Part shown: in pieces, positions 24,614 through 32,562 of the stretch
Numbering within the stretch: the first letter of the stretch is position 1
Layout of the letters: each line of letters begins with the position of its first letter
NCBI RefSeq assembly: GCF_000719335.1
Contig: NZ_JOGB01000009.1
Coordinates: 124,001-188,000 of the forward strand
DNA length: 64,000 nucleotides
Direction of reading: 5' to 3'
Origin: Streptomyces sp. NRRL S-87
GTDB lineage: Bacteria > Actinomycetota > Actinomycetes > Streptomycetales > Streptomycetaceae
Made by a program: the position numbers and the translations under genes
The notes under the pieces: model-generated
The model's database searches: none
Seen by the model: the letters and a program-made list of their open reading frames with translations, nothing else
Told to the model about the DNA's origin: nothing

Positions 24614-25906
24614 ATGACGGATCTCCTGGACACGGCGGAACGGCTCACCCGCGAGGAACTGGAGGCGCTGCAGCTCACCCGGCTGCGCGAGACCCTGCGG
24701 CGCGCCTACGACCGGGTGCCCTTCTACCGCGACGCCTTCGACAAGGCCGGCGTGCGCCCGGAGGACCTCGCGTCCCTCGCGGACCTGGCCCGCTTCCCCT
24801 TCACCACCAAGGCGGACCTGCGCGACCACTACCCCTTCGGGATGTTCGCCGTCCCCGAGTCGGAGATCCGGCGGCTCCACGCCTCCAGTGGCACCACCGG
24901 CCTGCCCACGGTGGTCGGCTACACCGAGCGGGACCTGGACACGTGGGCCGACGTGGTGGCCCGCTCCATCCGCGCCGCGGGCGGCCGCCCCGGCCACAAG
25001 GTCCACGTGGCCTACGGGTACGGGCTCTTCACCGGCGGGCTCGGCGCCCACTACGGCGCCGAGCGGCTCGGCTGCACGGTCATCCCGGCCTCGGGCGGCA
25101 TGACGGAACGCCAGGTCCGACTGATCCAGGACTTCAAGCCCGAGATCATCATGGTGACGCCGTCCTACATGCTCACCCTGCTGGACGAGATGGAGCGCCA
25201 GGGCGTGGACCCCCGCTCGACCTCGCTGCGGACCGGGATCTTCGGCGCCGAGCCCTGGACCGAGGAGATGCGCCGCGAGATCGAGGAGCGCCTGGGCATC
25301 GACGCCGTCGACATCTACGGCCTGTCGGAGGTGATGGGCCCGGGCGTGGCGCAGGAGTGCGTCGAGACCAAGGACGGGCTCACCGTGTGGGAGGACCACT
25401 TCCTGCCCGAGGTGGTGGACCCCCTCACCGGAGAGGTGCTGCCGGAGGGCGAGTTCGGCGAGCTGGTCTTCACCTCGCTCACCAAGGAGGCCATGCCGGT
25501 GGTCCGGTACCGGACCCGGGACCTGACGCGGCTGCTGCCGGGGACGGCGCGGCCGGCGTTCCGGCGGATGGAGAAGGTGACGGGCCGCAGCGACGACATG
25601 ATCATCCTGCGGGGCGTGAACCTCTACCCCGCCCAGATCGAGGAGATCCTGCTCCGCACCCCCGGGGTGGCCCCGCACTTCCAGCTCCGGCTGACCCGCG
25701 AGGGTCGGCTGGACGCCCTGACGGTGCGCGCCGAGGCCCGCCGGGACGCCACCCCGGCGGAGCGCGAGGCGGCGGCCGGCGCGATCGTACGGGCGGTGAA
25801 GGAGAACATCGGCGTCTCGGTGGGAATCGAGATCGTGGACCCGGAGACCCTGGAGCGCTCGGTCGGCAAGATCAAGCGCATCAAGGACCTGCGGGGGACG
25901 GCCTAG
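24614..25906 (+). CDS. paaK: Phenylacetate--CoA ligase
   Basis: 430-residue ANL-family ligase of the short PaaK type: phenylacetate + ATP + CoA to phenylacetyl-CoA. Motifs: SSGTTGLPTVVGYT (ATP binding), the characteristic AYGYGLFTGGLGAHYGAE, YGLSEVMGPGVAQEC, and the hinge/C-domain GRSDDMIILRGVNLYPAQIEEILL. The catalytic C-terminal lysine lies in SVGKIKRIKDLRG. The remaining paa genes (paaABCDE, paaZ) are not in this window. Other aryl acids remain possible substrates. Confidence 0.92.
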   Translation: MTDLLDTAERLTREELEALQLTRLRETLRRAYDRVPFYRDAFDKAGVRPEDLASLADLARFPFTTKADLRDHYPFGMFAVPESEIRRLHASSGTTGLPTVVGYTERDLDTWADVVARSIRAAGGRPGHKVHVAYGYGLFTGGLGAHYGAERLGCTVIPASGGMTERQVRLIQDFKPEIIMVTPSYMLTLLDEMERQGVDPRSTSLRTGIFGAEPWTEEMRREIEERLGIDAVDIYGLSEVMGPGVAQECVETKDGLTVWEDHFLPEVVDPLTGEVLPEGEFGELVFTSLTKEAMPVVRYRTRDLTRLLPGTARPAFRRMEKVTGRSDDMIILRGVNLYPAQIEEILLRTPGVAPHFQLRLTREGRLDALTVRAEARRDATPAEREAAAGAIVRAVKENIGVSVGIEIVDPETLERSVGKIKRIKDLRGTA

Positions 25907-25969
25907 CGGTACGACCCGCAGGGTCGTTCACTCGGCTGACGGGCGGGTGCGCGCCCGGAAGGGGGGACG

Positions 25970-26440
25970 GGCAAGGTCGGGGACGAGGATGCGGCGCTGC
26001 TCGCGGCGGTCCGGTCCGGGGACGCGGACGCCGTACGGGCGCTGCTCACGGCCGGGGCCGATCCGGGGGCCGCCGACGGGTCGGGGGTGCCGGCGCTGTG
26101 CGCGGCCGTGGCCGCCTTCGACGAGGAGGTGGCGGAGGCACTGGTCGACGGCGGCGCGGACCCGCACCGGAGGCTGCCCGACGGCAGCACCCCGCTGCTG
26201 CGGGCGGTCGACGCGGGCTACCTGGGTATGGCCGTGTGGGCGCTGTCGGGCGGCGACCCGCAGCGGATACGCCCGGACGCGCGCGAGGAGCAGCGGGCCC
26301 GCGGCGTGTTCCTCGCGTGGGCCGGCGAGGAGGAGCATCCCGACGTACTGCGCTCCGTCCTGCTCGGCCTCAACGACCACTCCGGCCCGGAGGTGGAGGC
26401 CGCGGGCCTCGCCTTTCGGCCGCGCACATGCGGCGCAGCC
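25970..26440 (+). pseudogene. Remnant of an ankyrin-repeat protein gene
   Basis: One frame encodes clear ankyrin repeats: DAALLAAVRSGDADAVRALLTAGADPG, then VPALCAAVAAFDEEVAEALVDGGADPHRRLPDGSTPLLRAVDAG. The text then jumps to FLAWAGEEEHPDVLRSVLLGLNDHSGPEVEAAGLAF, like the later part of a longer Streptomyces ankyrin/HEAT protein. A good ribosome-binding site (GGAAGGGGGG, 25957-25966) has no ATG, GTG or TTG at proper distance; the first start codon in frame is the GTG at 26087. No in-frame stop occurs before the next gene begins. I read this as a gene with lost start, internal deletion and lost end. Confidence 0.55.
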
Positions 26441-26531
26441 GTGGGACGGGACACGCCCGGGAGCCTTCCGGAAACCACCCGTCTGCCGCTGGTTCGGCAG
26501 GGTATGGCCCGGTTCGTGGTAGTCAGGAAGT

Positions 26532-27419
26532 GTGACACCGAAGACGTCGGGCACGGGATCCGGGGACGCCCGTCGGCTCCGGCACCTGCACGACCGGGTG
26601 ACCGGGTCCGCCGTCGGGCTGGCGTGGAGCCGCGGGCGCGAGATGGAGCTGATGCACCGGGCCATGGGGTTCGCGGCGCTCGGCTTCCTCACGCTCGTCC
26701 CGCTGCTCATCGTGGTCGCCGCGGCCGCGCCCGAGAGCTTCCGGGGCTTCGGCCGGTGGCTGGGGCAGGGCCTCGCGGTCTCGGAGGCCTCCCGGCGCCA
26801 GATCGAGCTGCTCTTCGACTCCGGCGGCCAGGCCCTCGAGCGGACCACCGCCTTCGGTCTTGCCGCCCTCACCGTCTTCGGCCTGACCTTCGGGTCGGCC
26901 GTGCAGACCGGCTACGAAAAGGTGTGGGACCTGCCCACCGCCCGCTGGCACACCATGTGGCGGCACGTGGTGTGGCTGGCGCTGCTGGTCTTCTTCCTCG
27001 GGGTGCTGATCGCGGTCTCCTCCCCCACCGCGGGCCTGGCCGGCACCCTGCTGTCCGGCCTGGCCGACGTCGTCGGCACCTGCCTGTTCTTCTGGGTCTC
27101 GCAGCGACTGCTGCTCGGCGGGCGGGTCCGCTGGCGCGCGCTGCTGCCCGGCGCGGTGGCCACCACGCTGGGGCTGCTGGGCCTGCGGATCTTCTCGCAG
27201 CTGGTGTTCTCGCCGCTGATCGCTTCCAATGCCGTGGTCTACGGCCCGTTCGGCACGCTGCTCGTCGTGCAGTCCTGGCTGGTGGGCGTGGGCTTCGTGG
27301 TGTACGGCGGGGCGCTGGTGGGGCGCCTGGTGCACGAGCAGCGCACGCTGACCCGGCTGCGGGAGGCCGGCCTGCTGCCGGAGCCGGGAGAGGAGCACCG
27401 GCCTGACCCGATCGAATGA
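26532..27419 (+). CDS. YihY/virulence factor BrkB family membrane protein
   Basis: 295 residues with about six transmembrane segments (for example RAMGFAALGFLTLVPLLIVVAAAA and VVWLALLVFFLGVLIAVSS). This is the usual layout of the YihY/BrkB family, formerly misnamed ribonuclease BN. The biochemical role is unknown. It starts with a GTG at 26532, with AGGA at 26525 as a weak ribosome-binding site. It directly follows the ankyrin remnant. Confidence 0.85.
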   Translation: MTPKTSGTGSGDARRLRHLHDRVTGSAVGLAWSRGREMELMHRAMGFAALGFLTLVPLLIVVAAAAPESFRGFGRWLGQGLAVSEASRRQIELLFDSGGQALERTTAFGLAALTVFGLTFGSAVQTGYEKVWDLPTARWHTMWRHVVWLALLVFFLGVLIAVSSPTAGLAGTLLSGLADVVGTCLFFWVSQRLLLGGRVRWRALLPGAVATTLGLLGLRIFSQLVFSPLIASNAVVYGPFGTLLVVQSWLVGVGFVVYGGALVGRLVHEQRTLTRLREAGLLPEPGEEHRPDPIE

Positions 27420-27492
27420 CGGGATTCCGTACGGGTCGAGGGGTCGGGCGCACGTCCGTTCGGGTGCTGTTCCGGGTGCGTGCCACGGCGGT

Positions 27493-27520
27493 TGACAGGC
27501 CGCGACGCGCGCTGCGATCT
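27493..27520 (+). promoter_or_regulatory. Possible sigma-70-type promoter for the sulfurtransferase gene
   Basis: A perfect TTGACA is found at 27493-27498, with a GATCTT hexamer about 18 bases later and the sulfurtransferase ATG at 27557. The -35 box is convincing; the -10 box is weak. Confidence 0.4.
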
Positions 27521-27556
27521 TGATCGTCCGGTCATCCGAGCGAACGGCGGTTCACC

Positions 27557-28387
27557 ATGCCCTTTGGCCCCCTGACCGACGGCGAGTGGCTCGCCGCCCG
27601 GCTCGGTACCCCGGATCTGGTCGTCCTCGACGCGTCGGTCGGCGGGCACCGCGGCACCGAGCGCCGCATCCCCGGCGCGCGGGTCTTCGACATCGACGGA
27701 GCGTTCTCGGACCACGCCAGCCCGCTGCCGCACACGATGCTGGGTGCCGACGCGTTCACGGAGGAGGCGCGGGCCCTCGGCATCGACGACGCCGGCGCCG
27801 TGGTCGTCTACGACGCCGCCGGAATCTACTCGAGCGCCCGCGCCCGGTGGATGTTCAAGGCGATGGGCTTCGACCGGGTGGCGGTCCTCGACGGCGGACT
27901 GCCGGCCTGGGAGGCGGCCGGCCTGCCGGTGGAGTCCGGGCGGCCCCTCGCGACGGGTTCGTGGCGGCGCGGTGATTTCACCGCCCGGCCGCGCCCCGGC
28001 CTGCTCGTGGGAAGCGCGGAGGTGACGGCCGCGCTGGCCGACCCCGGCTCGGCCGTGTTCGACGCCCGGACGCGGGAACGGTTCGCCGGGACGGCTCCCG
28101 AGCCCCGACCCGGGTTGCGCGGCGGCCACATGCCGGGTTCGCTGAACCTCCCCTTCGGCGAGGTGCAGGCCGCGGGCCGGATGCGGTCGGCGCCCGAGCT
28201 GCGCGAGGCCTTCAGCGGCCTGGCCGGAGGCCGGGAGCGGCTGTACTTCAGCTGCGGGTCGGGGGTCACGGCCTGCGTACTGGCCCTCGGCGCCGAAATC
28301 GCCGGATACGACGAGCTGTCGGTGTACGACGGCTCGTGGGGCGAGTGGGGTCTGCCGTCCGACCTGCCGGTGGCGACCGGCGCCTGA
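27557..28387 (+). CDS. sseA: 3-mercaptopyruvate/thiosulfate sulfurtransferase
   Basis: 276 residues forming two rhodanese domains. The N-terminal domain (VVLDASVGG to AWEAAGLP) lacks the active cysteine. The C-terminal domain has the active-site loop CGSGVTA, which in this family marks 3-mercaptopyruvate sulfurtransferases rather than thiosulfate rhodaneses. It transfers sulfane sulfur to cyanide or a thiol acceptor in the cytoplasm. The ATG at 27557 is preceded by GAACGGCGG only weakly resembling a ribosome-binding site. It probably forms a single transcription unit. Confidence 0.88.
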   Translation: MPFGPLTDGEWLAARLGTPDLVVLDASVGGHRGTERRIPGARVFDIDGAFSDHASPLPHTMLGADAFTEEARALGIDDAGAVVVYDAAGIYSSARARWMFKAMGFDRVAVLDGGLPAWEAAGLPVESGRPLATGSWRRGDFTARPRPGLLVGSAEVTAALADPGSAVFDARTRERFAGTAPEPRPGLRGGHMPGSLNLPFGEVQAAGRMRSAPELREAFSGLAGGRERLYFSCGSGVTACVLALGAEIAGYDELSVYDGSWGEWGLPSDLPVATGA

Positions 28388-28718
28388 CCGCGGGGGCGGG
28401 CCGGGGCGGGGGCGGGTGTCGGAGGGTGTGGGGGCGGGGATGGTCCGGTGTCGAGGGGCTGCTCGCTTTGATGGTAGGGCGGGGGCTTCGGGCGGCTCGC
28501 TTCGGGGGTGGGTCCCGTGGTGTGTGGGTCCCCTCGGCGCTTGACAGGGGCGGCCGTCCGGGACCCGCCTGGCGGGGCGGCACGGTTCGGTGAGGTGGCG
28601 CGCACGGCGGGCTCCCGGAGGCAGCGGCGGACAGCTGTCGGCAGCATCCTTCGACGGCGCCTGCGTCCCCGCCAGGCGGGCACGGCCGAACGGCCGCGGC
28701 CCGCCCGGGGGACGTGCC
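28388..28718. other. Convergent intergenic region holding a dispersed repeat end
   Basis: No gene is recognised here between the sulfurtransferase and Ca2+/H+ antiporter genes. It contains the repeat copy at 28508-28555. The remainder is GC-rich with no clear terminator. Confidence 0.5.
28508..28555 (+). repeat. Dispersed intergenic repeat, copy 2 (single end)
   Basis: About 48 bp identical to the first 48 bp of the 36844 copy: GTGGGTCCCGTGGTGTGTGG, then GTCCCCTCGGCGCTTGACAG and GGGCGGCC. After 28555 the sequence diverges and no inverted partner end follows, so this is a solo end. Confidence 0.85.
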
Positions 28719-29822
28719 TCACGGGCTCACGGCGAGGAAGAGGTAGGCGGCGAGGATCACCAGGTGGACGCCGCCCTGCAGCAGGGTGGCCCGGCCCGGG
28801 ACGATCGTCAGGCCGCCGACGACGACCGTGAGCGTGAGCAGCACCATGTGGGTGGCCCCCAGCCCGAGCACGAGCGGGCCGGACAGCCAGATCGAGGCCA
28901 GGGCGATGGCGGGGATGGTCAGGCCGATGCTGGCGATGGCGGAGCCGAGGCCCAGGTTGAGGCTGGTCTGTACGCGGTCGCGGCGGGCGGCCCGGACCGC
29001 GGCCAGGGTCTCGGGCAGCAGCACCAGAAGGGCGATGATCACGCCGACGACGGCCTGCGGCAGGCCAGCGTCGGCCACGACGGACTCGATGGTGGGCGAG
29101 ACGGACTTGGCATCGCCGACCACCGCGACGAGGGCAACGACGAGCAGTCCGAGGCTGATCAGCGTCGCCCGGGCGGTCGGCGGTTCGGCGTGCTCTTCGT
29201 CGGATTCGGCGGACCTCGTGGTCGGTACGGGCAGGAAGTAGTCACGGTGCCGCACGGTCTGGACGGCGATGAAGAGCCCGTACAGGCAGATGGACGCGAC
29301 GGCGGCGAAGGTCAGCTGGGCGCCGGAGAACTCGGGGCCGGGCTTGCTGGTGGTGAAGGTGGGCAGGACGAGACTGAGGGTGGCCAGCGTGGCGACGGTG
29401 GCGAGGGCGGCCCCGGAACCCTCGGCGTTGAAGACGGCCACGCGGTTGCGCAGCGCGCCGAGCAGCAGGGACAGGCCGACGATGCCGTTGCAGGTGATCA
29501 TCACGGCGGCGAACACGGTGTCCCGTGCCAGCGTCGCGGTCTTGTCGCCGCCGTCGGCCATCAGGGTGACGATGAGGGCCACTTCGATGACCGTGACGGC
29601 GACGGCGAGGACCAGCGAGCCGAACGGCTCCCCCACCCGGTGGGCCACCACCTCCGCGTGGTGCACCGCCGCCAGCACCGCGCCGGCCAGGCAGAGCGCG
29701 ACCAGCGCCACGGCCCAACCCGGCAGGTCGCGCCCCCAGGTGAGGACCAGCGCGACGAGCGCGATGACGGGGACCACGAAGGTCCAGTCGGTGGCGGGGG
29801 ACCTGACGACTGCCGCGTTCAT
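28719..29822 (-). CDS. chaA: Ca2+/H+ antiporter (ChaA/CaCA family)
   Basis: 367-residue membrane protein with about 11 hydrophobic segments. The two inverted alpha-repeats are visible: HHAEVVAHRVGEPFGSLVLAVAVTVIEVALI and LLVLLPETLAAVRAARRDRVQTSLNLGLGSAIASIG, with the acidic GEPFG and PET residues that bind cation. It is predicted to extrude Ca2+ (or Na+/K+) in exchange for protons. The ATG at 29822 sits after a GGAGG stretch, and a GTG at 29831 is a possible alternative. It is flanked on both sides by repeat-bearing gaps. Confidence 0.88.
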   Translation of the reverse strand: MNAAVVRSPATDWTFVVPVIALVALVLTWGRDLPGWAVALVALCLAGAVLAAVHHAEVVAHRVGEPFGSLVLAVAVTVIEVALIVTLMADGGDKTATLARDTVFAAVMITCNGIVGLSLLLGALRNRVAVFNAEGSGAALATVATLATLSLVLPTFTTSKPGPEFSGAQLTFAAVASICLYGLFIAVQTVRHRDYFLPVPTTRSAESDEEHAEPPTARATLISLGLLVVALVAVVGDAKSVSPTIESVVADAGLPQAVVGVIIALLVLLPETLAAVRAARRDRVQTSLNLGLGSAIASIGLTIPAIALASIWLSGPLVLGLGATHMVLLTLTVVVGGLTIVPGRATLLQGGVHLVILAAYLFLAVSP

Positions 29823-30145
29823 GACCTCCACCCTGCCACGCCGCTCCCGCCTGCGACGGGTGCGAACGCGTCGGGCAGGTTGGGTGGGTGTCAGACAGGT
29901 GGGGTGGATGTCGGGTGGGGAGGGCGCCGCCGTCCTCGAGGTCGTAGCGCGCGACGCCGGTGATGGTGGCGTAGTTCAGGGCGGAGGCCGGCAGGGCGCG
30001 CAGGCCGGGCGAGGGCAGGCCGTAGACGAAGCGGCAAGCCCGGAGAGGGCGGGCGGGCAGGGCCCGAGAGGTGACGGACCGCCACATGAGGACTCATCGG
30101 CTCCGTGCGACGGGCAACCTGAGGGGCTCCCGCGCGCACGCTGGC

Positions 30146-30183
30146 CCCGCCAGCCCGCCAGCCCGCCAGCCCGCCAGCCCGCC
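30146..30183. repeat. 8-bp tandem repeat CCCGCCAG
   Basis: Four perfect head-to-tail copies (30146-30177) and a partial fifth copy. Confidence 0.85.
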
Positions 30184-30307
30184 GCGACCATCTCGTGATG
30201 CGTGGGACTCCGACCGCCCGCCACCGTCCCCTGATGCCTGCGGAAACCGACCCCACCCCCGCCGAACCGGCCCACCCAGACGCCCTGGGCTTCGCGCCAG
30301 CCCCCCG

Positions 30308-30486
30308 CCGTCTCGTGGTGTGTGGGGGAGGCGCTTGACAGGGGTGGCAGGCTGGACCGGAGGCAGGCCCGGGCCAGGGGTGGCCGACGGCCAGGGCGAA
30401 GCCCCAAAGCCCCTGGGGTGGGCCTGCCGCAGGGCCTGCAGGCCACCCCTGTCAAGCGCCGAGGGGACCCACACACCACGAGACGG
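30308..30486. repeat. Dispersed intergenic repeat, copy 3 (complete, inverted ends)
   Basis: A 179-bp element. Its left end (30308-30348) and the reverse complement of its right end (30486-30442) share CCGTCTCGTGGTGTGTGGG, then a short variable part (GGA against TCCCCTC), then GGCGCTTGACAGGGGTGGC. The right half read in reverse matches the 36844 copy over about 90 bp. The layout resembles a miniature inverted-repeat element; the RNA could also fold into one long hairpin. Confidence 0.85.
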
Positions 30487-30590
30487 CCCCCGCCGCCGCG
30501 TCATCCCCACCCCGCCGGCCCTCCCGACTCCGCGTCACGCCACGTCCTGCACGCCCCGACCCCGGCGCCCCGCCGACCCCGGCCCGCTCC

Positions 30591-30682
30591 CGAACCCCGC
30601 TCTCCGCTTCCCCACCTCACCCCCGCACCCAACCCCCGAACCCCGCTCTCCGCTTCCCCACCTCACCCCCGCACCCAACCCC
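30591..30682. repeat. 46-bp tandem duplication
   Basis: The unit begins CGAACCCCGCTCTCCGCTTC; copy one spans 30591-30636 and copy two 30637-30682, essentially identical. A degenerate third partial copy (CCCCGAACCCCGCCC) follows near 30705-30720. Confidence 0.8.
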
Positions 30683-30734
30683 CGCGCCCAAGCCCCGCGC
30701 CCAACCCCCGAACCCCGCCCTCGCGCCCCCAGCC

Positions 30735-30778
30735 CTCACATGGCCCGGTCGTGCCCCTCACATCACCCGGTCGTGCCC
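30735..30778. repeat. 22-bp duplication of the acyl-CoA synthetase gene end
   Basis: CTCACAT-(GG/CA)-CCCGGTCGTGCCC occurs at 30735-30756 and 30757-30778. The second copy contains the stop codon and last codons (GHDRVM) of the acyl-CoA synthetase; the first repeats the same end just outside the gene. Confidence 0.85.
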
Positions 30779-32548
30779 CTCCCAGTACGGATCCCGCAGT
30801 CGGCGCTTGTAGAGCTTGCCGTTGGGGTCGCGGGGCATCGTGGTGATGAAGTCGACCGTCTTGGGGCGCTTGTAGCCGGCCAGCAGCCGCTCGCAGTGGG
30901 CCAGGATCTCGGCGGCCAGCGCCGGTCCCGGCTCGTGGCCCTCGGCGGGTTCGACGACCGCCTTGACCTCCTCGCCCCAGTCGGCGTGCGGGATCCCGAA
31001 GGCGGCGGCGTCCGCCACGGCCGGGTGGGTGAGGAGGGCGGATTCGATCTCGGCGGGGTAGATGTTCACCCCGCCCGAGATGATCATGTCGATCTTCCGG
31101 TCCCGGAGGAACAGGTAGCCCTCGTCGTCCAGCAGGCCGAGGTCGCCGACGGTGAAGAAGTCGCCGATGCGGTTCTTGCGGGTCTTGCCCTCGTCCTTGT
31201 GGTAGCTGAAGGAACCGGTGCTCATCTTCATGTAGACGGTGCCGAGTTCGCCGGGCGGCAGCCGGTTGCCGTCGTCGTCGAAGACGGCCAGCTCGCTGAT
31301 GGGCCAGGCCTTGCCGACGGTGCCGGGCTTCTTGAGCCAGTCCTCAGCCGTGGCGAAGGCGCCGCCGCCCTCGCTGGCCGCGTAGTACTCCTCGACGCAG
31401 GTCCCCCACCAGTCGATCATGGCGCGCTTGACGTGGTCCGGGCAGGGCGCGGCGCCGTGGATGGCGTGCCGCATCGACGAGACGTCGTACGCGTCCTTCG
31501 TCTCCTGCGGGAGCGCGAGCAGGCGGTGGAACTGGGTGGGGACCATGTGGGTGTGCGTACACGCGTGACGGTCGATCAGGCGGAGCATGTCCTCGGGGCT
31601 CCACTTGTCCATGAGGACGAGCGGGTGCCCGATGTGCAGCGCCGCGCCCGCGAACTGCAGCACCGCGGTGTGGTAGAGCGGCGAGCAGACCAGATGGACG
31701 TTGTCCTCGAAGGGTCGGATTCCGAAGATGCCGAGGAAGCCGCCCAGGTACGTCTGCTCCGGTGGCTTCCCGGGCAGCGGGCGCCGGATGCCGCGCGGGC
31801 GCCCGGTCGTACCGGAGGTGTAGTTCATGACCCAGCCGAGGGTGCGGTCGGCGGGGGCGGAACCGGGCTGTCCGTCGAGGAGTGCGGCGTACGGGCGGAA
31901 GCCCGGCACCGCTCCGACGGCGTAGCGGTGGCTCGCCGGCAGGGCGGCCTCGTCGGCGGCGGCCGTCGCGGCGGCGGCGAACCGCTCGTGGGCGATGAGC
32001 ACCTTGGCACCGGAGTCCGCGACGATCCAGGCGATCTCGGGGCCGACGAGGTGGTGGTTGACCGGGACGAGGTAGAAGCCGGCCTGGCTGGCGGCGAGGT
32101 AGGCGGTGAAGAACTCGACGCCGTTGGGCAGCACGACGGCGAAGGCGTCGCCGCGCTCCAGTCCGGCCGCGCGCAGACCGTGGACGAGCTGGTTGACGGC
32201 CCGGTGCAGGCGGCCGGCGGTCCACTGCTCGCCGTCGGGAGCGGTGACCACGATGCGGTCGGGATCGGCCACCGCCTGCGCCCAGAAGCCGTTCGGGGGC
32301 TGGGCCGTGGCCGGTGCGGCCGACGTGGCCGGTGTGGCCTGTGTGGCCGCCATGGCCGGTGCGGCCGCCATGGCCGGTGCGGCCGCCATGGCCGGTGCGG
32401 CCGCCGTGGCCGAGGCCGGCGCGGTCGCGGGGGCCTTCTCCGATGCGTTCTCGGGGGCGTTCTCCGGTGCGTTCTCGGGGGCGTTCTCCGGTGCGTTCTC
32501 GGGGGCGTTCTCGGGGGCGTTCTCCGGTGCGTTCTCGGGGGCGGTCAT
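30758..32548 (-). CDS. Acyl-CoA synthetase with a repetitive N-terminal extension
   Basis: 596-residue ANL ligase. Core motifs: MNYTSGTTGRPRGIRRP, the YYAASEGGG region, GDFFTVGDLGLLDDEGYL, the hinge KIDMIISGGVNIYPAEIE and the C-terminal lysine in PNGKLYKRR. Residues 1 to about 85 are unusual: eight APEN units and then repeated PAMAAA, encoded by 12-bp and longer DNA repeats, before the ligase fold begins at about NGFWAQAVADPDRI. The gene starts 14 bases after the nitronate monooxygenase stop, so they form an operon whose promoter carries the shared operator at 33710. It probably activates a fatty or steroid-derived acid. Confidence 0.88.
   Translation of the reverse strand: MTAPENAPENAPENAPENAPENAPENAPENAPENASEKAPATAPASATAAAPAMAAAPAMAAAPAMAATQATPATSAAPATAQPPNGFWAQAVADPDRIVVTAPDGEQWTAGRLHRAVNQLVHGLRAAGLERGDAFAVVLPNGVEFFTAYLAASQAGFYLVPVNHHLVGPEIAWIVADSGAKVLIAHERFAAAATAAADEAALPASHRYAVGAVPGFRPYAALLDGQPGSAPADRTLGWVMNYTSGTTGRPRGIRRPLPGKPPEQTYLGGFLGIFGIRPFEDNVHLVCSPLYHTAVLQFAGAALHIGHPLVLMDKWSPEDMLRLIDRHACTHTHMVPTQFHRLLALPQETKDAYDVSSMRHAIHGAAPCPDHVKRAMIDWWGTCVEEYYAASEGGGAFATAEDWLKKPGTVGKAWPISELAVFDDDGNRLPPGELGTVYMKMSTGSFSYHKDEGKTRKNRIGDFFTVGDLGLLDDEGYLFLRDRKIDMIISGGVNIYPAEIESALLTHPAVADAAAFGIPHADWGEEVKAVVEPAEGHEPGPALAAEILAHCERLLAGYKRPKTVDFITTMPRDPNGKLYKRRLRDPYWEGHDRVM
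32448..32543 (-). repeat. 12-bp coding repeat (Ala-Pro-Glu-Asn)
   Basis: About eight tandem units alternating GCGTTCTCGGGG and GCGTTCTCCGGT on the plus strand, read on the minus strand as repeated APEN. Such exact repeats can change copy number by slippage. Confidence 0.85.
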
Positions 32549-32562
32549 GGCGGTCCGGCTCC

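Larger units (their letters stand above)
29823..30757. other. Repeat-rich intergenic region without genes
   Basis: These 935 bases have no credible coding frame. They contain 8-bp CCCGCCAG repeats (30146-30183), the full dispersed repeat element (30308-30486), a 46-bp tandem duplication (30591-30682) and a 22-bp duplication of the neighbouring gene end (30735-30778). It separates chaA from the acyl-CoA synthetase gene. Confidence 0.6.
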
